DNA of 64,000 nt from Eriocheir sinensis. Its lineage: Eukaryota > Arthropoda > Malacostraca > Decapoda > Varunidae. Below, piece after piece: positions 26,214 through 44,300 of the stretch. The stretch spans positions 496,001 through 560,000 of the forward strand of contig NW_026110552.1 in NCBI RefSeq assembly GCF_024679095.1. Reading direction: 5' to 3'. The notes under the pieces are model-generated. The model was not told the origin of the DNA, searched no databases, and saw only the letters and a program-made list of their open reading frames with translations. The translations under genes and the position numbers were made by a program. Every line of letters begins with the position of its first letter. Position 1 is the first letter of the stretch.

Positions 26214-29200
26214 ATTTTGCATCTTTATTTTCATACAAATTTACATTATTTTATTGATATTCTCTTTATTTATTTTGATACGATTTAACATTATTCTATG
26301 TGTTTTTGTATATATTTTTTTTATACATATTTACATTATTTAATGTTCATTTTGTATATATATTTTAGCCAAATTAACATTATTTATGTGTATTTGGTTA
26401 TATATTTTCATACATATTTACATTATTTTAAGTGTTTTTTGTATATATATTTTTCTACGTATTTAAATTATTTTATGTGTATTTTGTATATACATTTTCA
26501 TAAAAAAATTACGTTATTTTATTGTGTGTATAAGTATATATTTTGATACAAATTTTATACAAATTCATGTTATTTAATGTGTATTTGTATATATATTTTC
26601 ATACAAATTTATATTATTTATGTGTATTTTTTCATGTATTTCATTACAAATTTACCTTATTTTATGTTTGTTTTGTATATTTATTTCATTCAATTTTAAA
26701 TTATTTTATGTGTATATTTGTATTTGTATTTAGGTTATTTTATGTGTATTTTGTATATATATTTTCATCCAAAATTACATTATTATATTGGTATTTTCTT
26801 AATTTAATTCGATACGAATTTAGATTATTTCATAGGTATTTTGTATACATATTTTTATACTCATTTACATTATCTAATGTGTGTTTTGTATATATATTTT
26901 TATGCAAATTTATTTTATGTTCATTTTTGTACATATATTTTTATAGAAATTTGCGTTATTTCATGTATATAGTTTTATATAAATTTACGTTATTTTATGT
27001 GCATTTTGTATATTTATATTTATACAAATACACATTCTTTTATTGCTATATTGTTTATTTATATTTATACGAATTTACATTATTTTATGTGTATTTTGTA
27101 TACATTTTTTTATACGTATTTACTTAATTTTATGTGTATTTTGTATATGTATTTTTATAGAAATCTACGTTATTTTATGTGTATTCGCATATATTTTGAA
27201 ACAAACTTACATTATATTATATGTATTTTGCATATCTATTTCAATACAAATTTACCTTATTGTATGTGCATTTTGTATATTTATTTTGATACAAATTCAA
27301 ATATTTTTTGTGTATTTTGGTATCAATAATTTTATAAAAAATGCGTTATTTTGCATCTTAATTTTCATACAAATTTACATTATTTTATTAATATTCTGTG
27401 TATATATTTTGATACGATTTTACATTATTCTATTTGTGTTTTGTATATATTTTTTTATACATATCTACATTATTTAATGTGTATTTTGTATATATATTTC
27501 ATACAAATTTACCTTATTATATGTGTATTTGTTTATATATTTTCTTTCAAATTTACATTATTTTATGTGTATTTTGTATATGTATTTCAATAGAAATTAA
27601 CCTAATTTTATGTGTATTTTGTATATTTCTTTTCATACAAATTTTAAAAAATTTTGTGTATTTTTGTATATAGTTTTATACAAATTTAGGTTATTTTATG
27701 TACGGATTTACATTATTTAATGTGTGTTTTGTATATATATTTTTATTCAAAGTTAATTTATTTTACGATCATTTTTGGACATATATTTTTATAGAAATTA
27801 GCGTTATTTTATATGTATTTGTATATGTTTACTCATACAAATTTACATTATTATATTGCTATTTTTTTTATTTAGTTTGATACGAATTACATGATTATAT
27901 GTGTATTTTATACATATTTTTTATACGTATTTACATTACTTAATGTGTATTTTGTTTATATATTTTTAAACAAATTTACGTTATTATATGTCTTTTTATA
28001 AATATTTTGATACAAATTTACGTTATCTTATGTATTTTGTATATACATTTCAATTCAAATTTAGCTTATTTTATCTGTATTTTGTATATCTATTTTCATA
28101 CGAATTTAATTACTTCTGTGTATTTTTGTATATAGTTTTATACAAATTTACGTTATTTTATGTGTATTTTGTATATTTATATTTATACAAATACACATTC
28201 TTTTATTGGTATTTTGTTTATTTATTTTGATACGATTTTACATTATTTTATGTGTATTTTGTATACATTTTTTATACGTATTTACTTCATTTTACGTGTA
28301 TTTTGTATATATATTTTTATACAAATCTACGTTATTTTATGTGTATTCGTATATATATTTTGAAACAAATTTACATTGTTTTCTATGTATTTTGCATATC
28401 TATTTCAATACAGATTTACCTTATTGTATGTGTATTTTGTATATATTTATTTTAATACAAATAAATTTTTTTATGTGTGTTTTTGTATATATATTTAAAA
28501 AAAAATGCGTTATTTTATGGGTATTTTGCTTCTTTATTTTCGTACAAATTTACATTATTTTATTAATATTCTGTGTATTTATTTTGATACGATTTTACAT
28601 TATTCTATTTGTGTTTTGTATAAATTTGTTTTATACAAATTTACGTTATTTTAAGTGTATCTGTTTATGTATTTTCATTCAAATTTACAGTATTTTATGT
28701 GTATTTTGTATATGTATTTCAATAAAAATTTACCTAATTTTATGTGTATTTTGTATATTTATTTTCATACAAATTTAAATTATTTTTGTGTTTTTTTGTA
28801 TATAGTTTTATACAAATTTATATTATCTTATGTGGATTTTGTATATTTTTTTTCATACAAATACACATTCTTTTATTGACATTTTGTTTATTTATTTTGA
28901 CGTGAATTTACATTATTTAATGTGTATTTTGTATATATATTTTTATACATATTTACATCCTTTCATGTGTATTTTGTATATTTATAAAAAATGCGTTATT
29001 TTATGGGTATTTTGCATCTTTATTTTCATACAAATTTACATTATTTTATTTACATTCTGTGTATTTATTTTAATACGATTTTACATTATTCTATTTGTGT
29101 TTTGTATTTATATTTTTTATACATATTTACATTATTTAATGAGTATTTTTTATATATATTTTATACAAATTTATGTTAATTTAAGTGTATTTGTTTATAT

Positions 29201-29825
29201 ATTTTCATTCAAATTTACATTATTTTAAGTGTATTTTGTATATGTATTTCTTTACAAATTTACCTAATTTTATGTGTATTTTGTATATTTATTTTCATAC
29301 AAATTTAACTTATGTTTGTGTATTTTTATATATAGTTTTATACAAATTTACGTTATTTTATGTGTATTTTGTATATGTATTTTCATACAAATACAGATTC
29401 TTTTATTGATATTTTAATTATTTATTTTGACACGAATTTACATTATTTAATGTGTATTTTGTATATATATTTTTATACGTATTTACAACATTTCATGTGT
29501 ATTTTGTATATATATTTCTATAGAAATCTACGTTATTTTATGTGTATTCGTATATATATTTTGAAACAAATCTACATTATTTTATGTGTATTTTGTATAT
29601 ATATATATATTTCATTATAAATTTGCCTTATTTTGTTTATTTTTATATCTATTTTCATTTAAATTCAAATCATTTTATGTGTATATATTTATTTGTATTT
29701 ACGTTATTTTATGTGTATTTTCTATATATATTTTCATTCAAAATTACATTATTTTATCGGTATTTTGTTCATTTATTTCGATACGAATTTAGATTATTTC
29801 ATGTGTATTTTCTATACATATACAT
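26207..29825 (+). repeat. 45-bp satellite, forward block right of the transposon
   Basis: This block mirrors 2060-5634 closely. The part 26.2-27.9 kb is also copied directly at 59.77-61.45 kb, and 27.95-29.52 kb at 62.43-64.0 kb. It ends where TACATATAGAG turns into reversed monomers, the mirror of the 2060 junction. Confidence 0.92.
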
Positions 29826-32800
29826 ATAGAGTAAATTTCTATGAAAATATATATTCAAAATACATATAAAATTATGTAAATAAGTTTAAAAATATATATA
29901 TCAAATACACCTAAAAAAAATGAAAATTCGTATCAAAATAAATAAATAAAATTCCGATAAAAGAACGTATATATGTCGGAAAATAAATATACAAAATACA
30001 CATAAAATTACGAAAATTTGAATAAAAATATATACAAAAATACACGAAATTAATTTCAATTTGTATGAAAATAGATATACAAAATACACATATAATTAGT
30101 TAAATTTGTATTTAAAAACATGTACAAAATTCACATAAAATAATGTAAATTTGTATGAAATGAAAACAAATTCACATAAAATAACGTACATTGGTATAAA
30201 ATAGATATACAAAATATACATAGAATAATGTAAAATCGTATCAAAATAAATACACAGAATATCAATAAAATAATGTAATTTTGTTTGAAAATAAAGATGC
30301 AAAATACCCATAAAATAAAGCATATTTTTATAAAAATACATATACAAAAATACACATAGAATAGCTAAATTTGTATTAAAATTAATATACAAAATGCACG
30401 TACAATAAGGTAAATTTGTATTGAAAAAATATGCAAAATTCACATAAAACAATGTATATTTGTTTCAAAATATATATACGAATACATATAAAATAACGTA
30501 TATTTCGATAGAAATTTATATACAAAATACACATGAAATGACGTAAATACGTATAAAAATATATATACACAATACACATTAAATTATGTAAATTCGCGTC
30601 AAAATAAATAAACAAAATATCAATAAAAGAATGTGTATTTGTATGAAAATAGATATATAAAATACACATAGAATATTGTAAATTTGAATAAAACTCTATA
30701 CAAAAATACACAAAAAATAATTTAAATTTGTATAAAATATGTATACTAAATACACATGAAATTAGGTAAATTTCTATTGAAATACATATACAAAATACAC
30801 ATAAAATAATATAAATTTGAATAAAAATATATAAACAAATACACTTAAAATAACGAAAATTTGTATGAAATATATATAGAAAATACACATTAAATAATGT
30901 AAATATGTATAAAAAAATATATACAAAACTCAAATAGAATAATGTAAAATAGTATAAAAATAAATACACAGAATATTAATAAAATAATGTAAATTTGTAT
31001 GAAAATAAAGATGCAAAATACCCATAAAACAACGCATTTTTTATGAAAATATATATACCAAAATGCACATAAAATATTTAAATTTGTATTACAATAAATA
31101 TACAAAATGCACATACAATAAGGTAAATTTGTATTGAAATAGATATGCAAAATACAAATAAAACAATGTAAATTTGTTTCAAAATATACATACGAATACA
31201 CATAAAATAACGTAGATTTCTATGAAATATATATACAAAATACACATAAAATGATGTAAATACGTATAAGAAAATGTATACAAAATACACATAAAATAAT
31301 GTAAATTCGTATCAAAATAAATAAACTAAATGCCAATAAAAGAATGTTTACTTGTATAAATATAAATATACAAAATACACATAAATTAACGTAAAATTGT
31401 ATAAAACTTAATACAAAAATAAACAAAAATAATTAAATTTGTATGAAAATAGATATACAAAAGACACATAAAATAAGCTAAATTTGAATTGAAATAAATA
31501 TAGAAAATACATAAAATAGTGTAAATTTGTATCAAAATATATATTCAAATACACATATAATAACGTAAATTTGTATAAAAATATATAAACAAAATACACA
31601 TTAAATAATGTAAATACGTATAAAAGATATGTACGTAATGTAAAAATTTATAAAATTAAAGATGCAAAATACCCATAAAATATCTCATATTTAAAAAAAT
31701 ATATATATAAAAATACACATAAAATAATTAAATTTGTATTAAAATAAATATACAAAATACACATACAATAAGGTAGATTTTTATTGAAATAGATATGCAA
31801 AAAACACATAAAATAATGAAAAATTTTATCAAAATATATACGAATACACACAATAATATTACGTAAATTTTTATGAAAATATATATACAAAATACACATA
31901 AAATAATGTAAATACATAGAAAAATATATATAAGAAATGCACATAAAATAATGTAAATTCGTATCAAAATAAATAAACAAAATTTCCTCTAAAAGAATGT
32001 ATATGTGTAGGAAAATATATATACAAAATACAAATAAAAAAATTGTATAAAAATAATACAAAAATACACAAAAATAATTTAAATTTGTTCGAAAAAAGAT
32101 ATGCCAAATACAAACGAAATTAGGCAAATTTTATTGAAATACATATACAAAATACTCATAAAATAATGTAAATTTGTATGAAAATATATAAACAAATACA
32201 CATAAGATAACGTAAATTTCCATAAAATATATGTACAAAATATACATTAAATAATGTAAATATGTCTAAAAATATATATACAAAATACACAGAATAACGT
32301 AAAATCGTATCAAAATAAATAAACAGACAATCAATAAAATAATGTAAATTTGTATGAAAATAAAGATGCAAAATACCCATATAATAACGCATATTTGTTT
32401 AAAAATATATATACAAAAATACACATAAAATAATTAAATTTGCATCAAAATAAATATACAAAAGGCACATACAATAAAGAAAATTTTTATTGAAATAGAT
32501 ATGCGAAATACACATAAATTATACGAATACACATAAAATAGAGTAAATTTCTATGAAAATATATATTCAAAATACATATAAAATTATGTAAATAAGTATA
32601 AAAATATATATCAAATACACCTAAAATAATGAAAATTCGTATCAAAATAAATAAACAAAATTCCGATAAAAGAACGTATATTTGTAGGAAAAAAAATATA
32701 CAAAATTGACATAAAATTACGAAAATTTGAATAAAAATATATACTAAAATACACAAAATTAATTTCAATTTGTATGAAAATAGATATACATAATACACAT

Positions 32801-33700
32801 ATAATTAGTTAAATTTGTATTTAAATACATGTACAAAATACACATAAAATAATGTAAATTTGTATGAAATGAAAACAAATTCACATAAAATTACGTTCAT
32901 TTGTATGAAATATATATACAAAATATACATAGAATAATGTAAAATCGTATCAAAATAAATACACAGAATATCAATAAAATAAGGTAAATTTGTATGAAAA
33001 TAAAGATGCAAAATACCCATAAAATAAAGCATTTTTTTTATGAAAATACATATACAAAAATACACATAGAATAATTAAATTTGTATTAAAATTAATATAC
33101 AAAATGCACGTACAATAAGGTAAATTTATATTGAAAAAATATGCAAAATGCACATAAAACAATGTATATTTGTTTCAAAATATATATACGAATACACATA
33201 AAATAACATATTTCTATAGAAATATATATACAAAATACACATGAAATGACGTAAATACGTATAAAAATATATATACACAATACACATTAAATAATGTGAA
33301 TTCGCGTAAAAATAAATAAACAAAATATCAATAAAAAATGTGTATTTGTATGAAAATAGATATACAAAATACACATAAAATATTTTAAATTTATATAAAA
33401 CTCTTTTTATTAAAATATATATACCAAAGTAATAAAATATTTAAATTTGTATTACAATAAATATACAAAATGCACATACAATAAGGTAGATTTATATTGA
33501 AATAGATATGCTAAATACATATAAAACAATGTAAATTTGCTTCAAAATATATATACCAATACAAAAAAAATAACGTAGATTACTATAAAAATATATATAC
33601 AAAATACACATTAAATGAGGTAAATACGTATAAGAAAATGTATACAAAGTACACATAAAATAATTAAATTTTTGTTAAAATAAATATACAAAATACACAT
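29826..33700 (-). repeat. 45-bp satellite, reversed block
   Basis: Up to about 31901 this is the outer right arm of the large inverted repeat. A 195-codon repeat frame at 30382-30969 differs from its mirror at 916-1503 by a single residue. From 32.55 to 33.40 kb it is an inverted copy of 9.47-10.35 kb. It ends near CACATACTGTGTATTTTG. Confidence 0.92.
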
Positions 33701-34659
33701 ACTGTGTATTTTGTATATCTTTTTTCATACAAATACACATTCTTTTCATGATATTTTGTTTATTTATTTTGACACGAATTAACATTATTTAATGTGTATT
33801 TTGTATATATATTTTTATACGTATTTACATTATTTCAAGTGTATTTTGTATATATATTTCTTTATAAATCTGCGTTATTTTATGTGTATTCGTATATATA
33901 TTTTGAAACAAATTTACATTATTTTATGTGTATTTTGCATATTTTTTCAATACAAATTTACCTTATTGTATGTGCATTTTGTATATTAATTTTAATACAA
34001 ATTTGATTAATCTATGTGTATTTTTGTATATGTATTTTTATAAAAATATGCTTTATTTTATGGGTATTTTGCATCTTTATTTTCATACAAATTTACATTA
34101 TTTTATTGATAATCTGTGTATTTATTTTGATATGATTTTACATTATTCTATGTGTATTTTGTATATATATTTTATATAAAATGTATTTGTTTTCATTTCA
34201 TACAAATCTACATTATTTTATGTGTTTTTTGTACATGTATTTAAATACAAATTGAACTAGTTATATGTGTATTTTGTATATCTATTTTGTATGTATATTT
34301 TCATAGAAATTTACTCTATTTTATGAGTATTCGTATATATATTTTGATACAAATTTACATTATTGATGTGTATTTTGCATATCTATTTCAATACAAATTT
34401 ACTTTATTTTACGTGCATTTTGTATATTTATTTTAATACAAATTTAACTATTTTATATGTATTTTTGTATATATATTTTAATGCAAATATGCGTTATTAT
34501 ATGGATATTTTGCATCTTTATTTTCATACAAATTTACGTTATATTATGCGCATCTGTTAAAATATTTTGATACAAATTTACATTATTTTATGTATTTTGT
34601 ATATATATTTTAATAGAAATTTAGTTCATTTTATGTATATTTTGTATATCTATTTTCAT
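33701..34659 (+). repeat. 45-bp satellite, forward block
   Basis: A direct copy of about 13.02-13.84 kb with an offset of about 20.70 kb. It includes an empty TATGGAT site at 34500-34506. It then joins a segment ending at the recurrent CATTCGTATCAAAATAAATA turn. Confidence 0.9.
34500..34506 (+). other. Related empty site
   Basis: A single TATGGAT in the same monomer variant within the copy of the 13-kb segment. Confidence 0.85.
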
Positions 34660-36579
<1,920 letters not shown>

Positions 36580-36867
36580 ACGTTATTTTATGTGTATTCG
36601 TTTATATATTTTGAAACAAATTTACACTGTTTTATTTGTATTTTGCGTTTTTTTTTCAAAACAAATTTACCTTTTTGTATGTGTGCATTATGTATATTAA
36701 TTTTAATACAAATTTAATTATTCTATGTGTATTTTTGTATATGTATTTTTAAAAAAAAAATGCTTTATCTTATGGGTATTTTGCATCTTTATTTTCATAC
36801 AAATTTAAATTATTTTATTGATATTCTGTGTACTTATTTTGATACGATTTTACATTATTCTATGTAT
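36580..36867 (+). repeat. 45-bp satellite, short forward block
   Basis: About 6 monomers related to 13.19-13.45 kb, with several small changes such as TTTGCGTTTTTTTTTC. It is joined abruptly to a reversed fragment at TCTATGTATAACAAAAATAA. Confidence 0.85.
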
Positions 36868-36936
36868 AACAAAAATAAATATATACAAAAATACACAAAA
36901 ATAATTTAAATTTCTTTGAAAATAGATATGCAAAAT
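36868..36936 (-). repeat. Small inverted satellite island, about 1.5 monomers
   Basis: About 69 bp reversed (ATACACAAAAATAATTTAAA and GAAAATAGATATGCAAAATA) between two forward blocks. Confidence 0.75.
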
Positions 36937-37560
36937 ATGTGTATTTTGTATATATATTTCAATTCAAATTTAGCTTATTTTGTGTGTATTTTGTATATAT
37001 TTTCATACAAATTTCATTACTTCTGTGTATTTTTGTATATAGTTTTATATAAATTTACGTTATTTTATGTGTATTTTGTATATTTATATTTATACAAATA
37101 CACATTATTTTATTGGTATTTTGTTTATTTATTTTGATACGAATTTACATTATTTTATGTGTATTTTGTATACATTTTTTATACGTATTTACTTCATTTT
37201 ATGTGTATTTTGTATATATATTTTTATAGAAATCTACGTTATTTTATGTGTATTCGTATATATATTTTGAAACAAATTTACATTGTTTTATATGTATTTT
37301 GCATATCTATTTCAATACAGATTTACCTTATTGTATGTTTTTTGTATATTTATTTTAATACAAATTTAATTTTTTTATGTGTATTTTGGTATATATATTT
37401 TTATAAATAAAAAAATGCGTTATTTTATGGGTATTTTGCTTCTTTATTTTCATACAAATTTACATTATTTTATTAATATTCTGTGTATTTATTTTGATGC
37501 GATTTTACATTATTCTATTTGTGTTTTGTACATATTTTTTTATACAAATTTACGTTTTTT
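36937..37560 (+). repeat. 45-bp satellite, forward block
   Basis: The monomer order is that of 28.03-28.64 kb and 61.6-62.2 kb, from the TTCAATTCAAATTTAGC variant through GCTTCTTTATTTTC. It ends at TTTACGTTTTTTTATAAAAT. Confidence 0.9.
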
Positions 37561-38197
37561 TATAAAATTATTGATACCAAAATACACATAAAATATTTCA
37601 ATTTGTATTAAAATAGATATACAAAATGCACATACAATAAGGTAAATTTGTATTGAAATAGATATGCAAAATACATATAAAATAATGTAAATTTGTTTCA
37701 AAATATATATACGAATACACATAAAATAACGTATATTTCTTTAAAAATACATATACAAAATACATATAAAATAAAGTAAATACGTATAAAAAATGTATAC
37801 AAAATACACATAAAATAATGTAAATTCGTATAAATGTAAATAAACAATATACCAATAAAAGAATGTGTATTTGTATCAATATAAATATACAAAATGCACA
37901 TAAAATAACGTAAATTTATATAAAACTATATACATAAAATAACGCAGCTTTCTATAAAAATATATGTACAAAAATGAACATAAAATAAATTTGCATAAAA
38001 ATATATATACAAAACACACATTAGATAATGTAAATGAGTATAAAAATATGTATAGAAAATACCTATGAAATAATCTAAATTCGTATCGAATTAAATTAAG
38101 AAAATACCAATAAAATAATGAAATTTTGGATGAAAATATATATACAAAATACACATAAAATAACCTAAATACAAATACAAATATACACTTAAAATAT
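37561..38197 (-). repeat. 45-bp satellite, reversed block
   Basis: A direct copy of 17.77-18.42 kb (offset about 19.77 kb), including the same reversed-to-forward turn at its right end. Confidence 0.9.
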
Positions 38198-38922
38198 TGT
38201 ATTTTGTATATACATTTCAATTCAAATTTAGCTTATTTTATCTGTATTTTGTATATCTATTTTCATACGAATTTAATTACTTCTGTGTATTTTTGTATAG
38301 TTTTATACAAATTTACGTTATTTTATGTGTATTTTGTATATTTATATTTATACAAATACACATTCTTTTATTGGTATTTTGTTTATTTATTTTGATACGA
38401 ACTTACATTATTTTATGTGTACTTTGTATTCATTTTCTTATACGTATTTACTTCATTTTATGTGTATTCGTATATATATTTTGAAACAAATTTACATTGT
38501 TCTATATGTATTTTGCATATCTATTTCAATACAGATTTACCTTATTGTATGTGTATTTTGTATATTTATTTTAATACAAATTAATTTTTTCATGTGTATT
38601 TTATATATATTTTATAAAAATGCGTTATTTAATGGGTATTTTGCATCTTTATTTTCATACAAATTTACATTGTTTTATTAATATTCTGTGTATTTATTTT
38701 AATACGATTTTACATTATTCTATTTGTGTTTTGTATATATTTTTTTATACATATTTACATTATTTTATGTGTATTTTGTATATTTTAAAACAAATTTACG
38801 TTATTTTATGCGCATCTGTTAAAATATTTTGATACAAATTTACATTATTTTATGTATTTTGTATATATATTTCAATACAAATTTAGTTTATTTTATGTAT
38901 ATTTTGTATATCTATTTTCATT
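38198..38922 (+). repeat. 45-bp satellite, forward block
   Basis: A direct copy of 18425-19199, but one monomer shorter: the TTTTTATAGAAATCTACG unit is missing near 38460. Confidence 0.9.
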
Positions 38923-40555
38923 CGTATCAAAATAAATAAACAAAATAGCAATCAAATAATGTAAATTTGTATGAGAAAACATATACAAATACAAAAAAAA
39001 TATATGTACAAAAATGCACATAAAATAAAGTAAATTTGCATAAAAATATATATACAAAACACACATTAAATAAAGTAAATGCGTACATAAAATAACCTAA
39101 ATTTGTATAAAACTATATACAAAAATACACTAAAATATTTAAAATTTGTATGAAAAGAAATATACAAAATACACATAAAATTAGGTAAATTTGTATTGAA
39201 ATACATATACAAAATACACATAGAATAATGTAAATTTGAATGAAAATATATAAACAAATACACTTAAAATAACGTAAATTTGTATAAAATATATATGCAA
39301 GATACACATTAAATAATGTAAATGTGTATAAAAAAATATTTACAAAAAAGAAATATAATAATGTAAAATCCTATCAATATAAATACACAGAATATCAATA
39401 AAATAATGTAAATTTGTATGAAAAGAAAGATGCAAAATTCCCATAAAATAGCGCATTTTTTATAAAAATATATATACCAAAATACATAAAATATTTAAAT
39501 TTGTATTGAAATAAATATACAAAATGCATATACAGTAAGGTAAATATGTATTGAAAGAGATATTCAAAAATACATATAAAACAAAGTAAATTTGTTTCAA
39601 AATATATATACGAATACACATAAAATAACGTAGATTTCTATAAAAATATATATACAAAATACACATGAAATTATGTAAATACGTATAAAAATATATATAT
39701 AAAACATATCTAATTAAATTCGTGTCAAAATAAATAAACAAAATATCATGAAAAGAATGTGTATTTGTATGAAAATAAATAATAGATAATAAATTTGTAT
39801 GAAATATATATGCAAGATACACATTAAATAATGTAAATATGTATAAAAAAATATATACAAAAAACAAATAGAATAATGTGAAATCGTATCAAAATAAATA
39901 CACCGAATATTAATAAAATAATGTAAATTTGTATGAAAATAAAGATGCAAAATTCCCATCAAAGAGCGCATTTCTTATAAAAATATATAAACCAAAATAA
40001 AATATTTAAATTTGTATTGAAGTAAATATACAAAATGCACATACAATAAGGTAAACTTGTATTGAAAGAGATATGCAAAAATACATATAAAACAATGTAA
40101 ATTTGTTTCAAAATATATACGAATACACATAAAATAACGTAGATTTCTATAAAAATATATATACAAAATACACATAAATTAAGTAAATACGTATAAAATT
40201 ATATATACAAAATACACATAGAATAATGTAAAAATGTTTAAAAAAAAAATAAACAGAATTTAAATAAAATAATGTAAATTTGTATGAAAATAAAAATGCA
40301 AAATACCCATAAAATAAAACATATTTTTATAAAAATACATATACAAAAATACACATAGCATAATTAAATTTGTATTAAAATTAATATACAAAATGCATAT
40401 ACAATAAGGTAAATTTGTATTGAAAAAATATGCAAAATACACATAAAACAGTGTAAATTTATTTCAAAATCTATTTACGAATACTCATTAATCAACGTAG
40501 ATTTCTATAGAGATATATATACAAAATACACATCAAATGATGTAAACACGTATAA

Positions 40556-40567
40556 AAATATATATAT

Positions 40568-40605
<38 letters not shown>

Positions 40606-40618
40606 AATATATATATAA
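40556..40618. repeat. (TA)n microsatellite, interrupted
   Basis: About 25 TA units broken by AAA and GTAAA, at the same monomer position as the 36.3-kb tract. The sequence after it is deleted up to AAATAAACAAAATATC. Confidence 0.9.
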
Positions 40619-41368
40619 ATAAATAAACAAAATATCAATAAAAGAATGTGTATTTGTATAAAAATAGATATACAATATACACATAAAATCACCTAAATTT
40701 GTATAAAACTATATAAAAAAATACACAAAAATAATTTTAATTTGTATGAAAATAAATATACAAAATACACATAAAATTAGGTAAATTTGTGTTGAAATAC
40801 ATTTACAAAATACACATAAAATAATGTAAATTTGAATGAAAATATATAAACAAATACACTTAAAATAACGTAAATTTGTATAAATTATATATAAAAAATA
40901 CACATTAAATAATGTAAATATGTATAAAAAAATATATACAAAACACAAATAGAATAATATAAAATCGTATCAAAATAAATACACAGAATATTAATAAAAT
41001 AATGTAAATTTGTATGAAAATTAAGATGCAAAATACCCATAAAATAACGCATTTTTTACAAAAATATTTATACCAAGACACATAAAATATTTGAATTTGT
41101 ATTAAAATAAATATACAAAATGCACATACAATAAGGTAAATTTGTATTGAAATAGATATGCAAAATACATATAAAACCATGTAAATTTTTTTCAAAATAT
41201 ATATACGAATACACATAAAATAACGTAGATTTCTATGAAAATAAATATACAAAATACACATAAAATGAAGTAAATACGTATAAAAAAAGGTATACAAAAT
41301 ACACATAAAATAATGTAAACTCGTATCAAAATAAATAAACAAAATACTAATAAAAGAATGTGTATTGT

Positions 41369-41389
41369 ATATATATATATATATATATA
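41369..41389. repeat. (TA)n microsatellite, short
   Basis: About 10 TA units after TGTGTATTG, followed by GATAGATA. The homologous spot at 21.66 kb has only TGTATAAATAAATTC. Confidence 0.9.
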
Positions 41390-41493
41390 GATAGATATAC
41401 AAAATACAAATAAAATAACGTAAATTTATATAAAACTATATGCAAAAATACACAAAAGTAATTAAATTTGTGTGAAAATAGGTATACAAAATA

Positions 41494-42090
41494 CATGTGT
41501 ATTTTGTATATTTATTTTCATACAAATTGAAATTATTTTTGTTTATTTTTTTATATATTTTCAAACAAATTTTCGTTATTTTATGTGTATTTTGAATATT
41601 TATTCATTCTACAAATATACTTTCTTTTATCTGAATTTTGTTTATTGAATTTGAAACGAATTTACCTTATTTTGTATATCTATTTTCATAAAAATTAAAA
41701 TACTTCTGTGTATTTTTGTATATAGTTTTATATAAATTTACGTTATTTTATTATTATTATTTATATTTATACAAATACACATTCTTTTATTGGTATTTTG
41801 TATATTTATTTTGTTACGAATTTACATTATTTTATGTGTATTTTGTATACATTTTTTATACGTATTTACTTAATTTTATGTGTATTTTTTATATATATTT
41901 TTATAGAAATCTACGTTATTTTATGTGTATTCGTATATATATTTTGAAACAAATTTACATTGTTTTATATGTATTTTGCATATCTATTTCAATACAAATT
42001 TACCTTATTGTATGTGTTTTTTGTATATTTATTTTAATACAAATTAAATTTTTTTGTGTATTTTGGTATATATATTTTTATAAATAAAAA
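41494..42090 (+). repeat. 45-bp satellite, forward block
   Basis: It starts at the ACATGTGTATTTTG junction shared with 21767. The later part (41.64-42.07 kb) is repeated at 50.58-51.02 kb. Confidence 0.9.
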
Positions 42091-43113
<1,023 letters not shown>

Positions 43114-44300
43114 ACATGTGTATTTGTATATTTATTTTCATACAAATTGAAATTATTTTGTTTGTTTTATATATTTTCATACAAATTTTCGTTATTTAAT
43201 GTGTATTTTGTATATTTATTTTCTATACAAAAATACGTTCTTTAATCTTAATTTTGTTTATTTAATTTTAAAATAATTTAAATTATTTTTTATATATATT
43301 TTAATAAAAATTAAAATAATTATTTTTATTTTTTTATATATTTTTATATAAATTTAATTTATTTTATGTGTATTTTATATATTTATATTTAAACAAATAC
43401 ACATTCTTTTATTGGTATTTTGTATATTTATTTTGATACAATTTACATTATTTTATGTGTATACATTTTATATACGTATTTACTTAATTTTATGTGTATT
43501 TTGTATATATATTTTATAAAAAAATGCGTTATTTTATGTATTTATATATATTTTGAAACAAATTTACATTATTTATATTTTGTATCTATTCAATACAAAT
43601 TTACCTTATTGTATTGTTTTTGTATATTTTAATACAAATTTAATTTTTTATGTATTTTGGTATATATATTTTATAAATAAAAATACGTTATTTTCTGTGT
43701 ATTTTGTATAAATATTTATACAAATACATTCTTTTATTGGTATTTTGTTTATTTATTTTGATACAATTTACATTATATTTTATATTTGTATACATATATA
43801 TTTACTACATTTTATATGTGTATTTTGTATATATATTTTATACAAATCTACGTTATTTTATGTGTATTCGTATATATTTTGAAACAAATTTACATTGTGT
43901 TTATATGTATTTTGCAGATTTATTTATTGTATGTGTATTTTGTATATTTATTTTAATACAAATTAATTTTTCATGTGTATTTTGGCATATATATTTATAA
44001 AATGCGTTATTTAATGGGTATTTTGCATCTTTATTTTCATACAAATTTACATTGTTTTATTAATATTCTGTATTTATTTTGATACGATTTTACATTATTC
44101 TATTTGTGTTTTGTATATATTTTGTTATACATATTTACATTATTTAATGTGTATTTTGTATATTATAAAACAAATTTACGTTATTTTATGCGCATCTGTT
44201 AAAATATTTTGAAACAAATTTACATTATTTTATGTATTTTGTATATATATTTCAATACAAAATTAGTTTATTTATGTATATTTTGTATATCTATTTTCAT
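43114..44300 (+). repeat. 45-bp satellite, eroded forward block
   Basis: The familiar variants appear in order, but many monomers have lost 1-6 bases (for example TTATTTATATTTTGTATCTA near 43571) or are reduced to plain A/T strings at 43.26-43.37 kb. This is the most degenerate forward segment. Confidence 0.85.

Larger units (their letters stand above)
22660..31901 (-). repeat. Large inverted repeat, right arm
   Basis: The mirror of 1-7153, with the 2,013-bp transposon inserted. The outer 8.4 kb is nearly identical to the left arm. The inner 0.75 kb is visibly more diverged. The spacer between the arms is about 15.5 kb of the same satellite. Confidence 0.9.
37550..41493 (+). repeat. 4-kb segmental duplication, copy 2
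   Basis: Same succession of blocks as 17.77-21.77 kb. It lacks one or two monomers and has gained (TA)n tracts. Confidence 0.85.
38923..41493 (-). repeat. 45-bp satellite, reversed block
   Basis: A direct copy of 19200-21766 (offset about 19.70 kb). It differs mainly by two (TA)n insertions, at 40556-40618 and 41369-41389. Confidence 0.92.
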
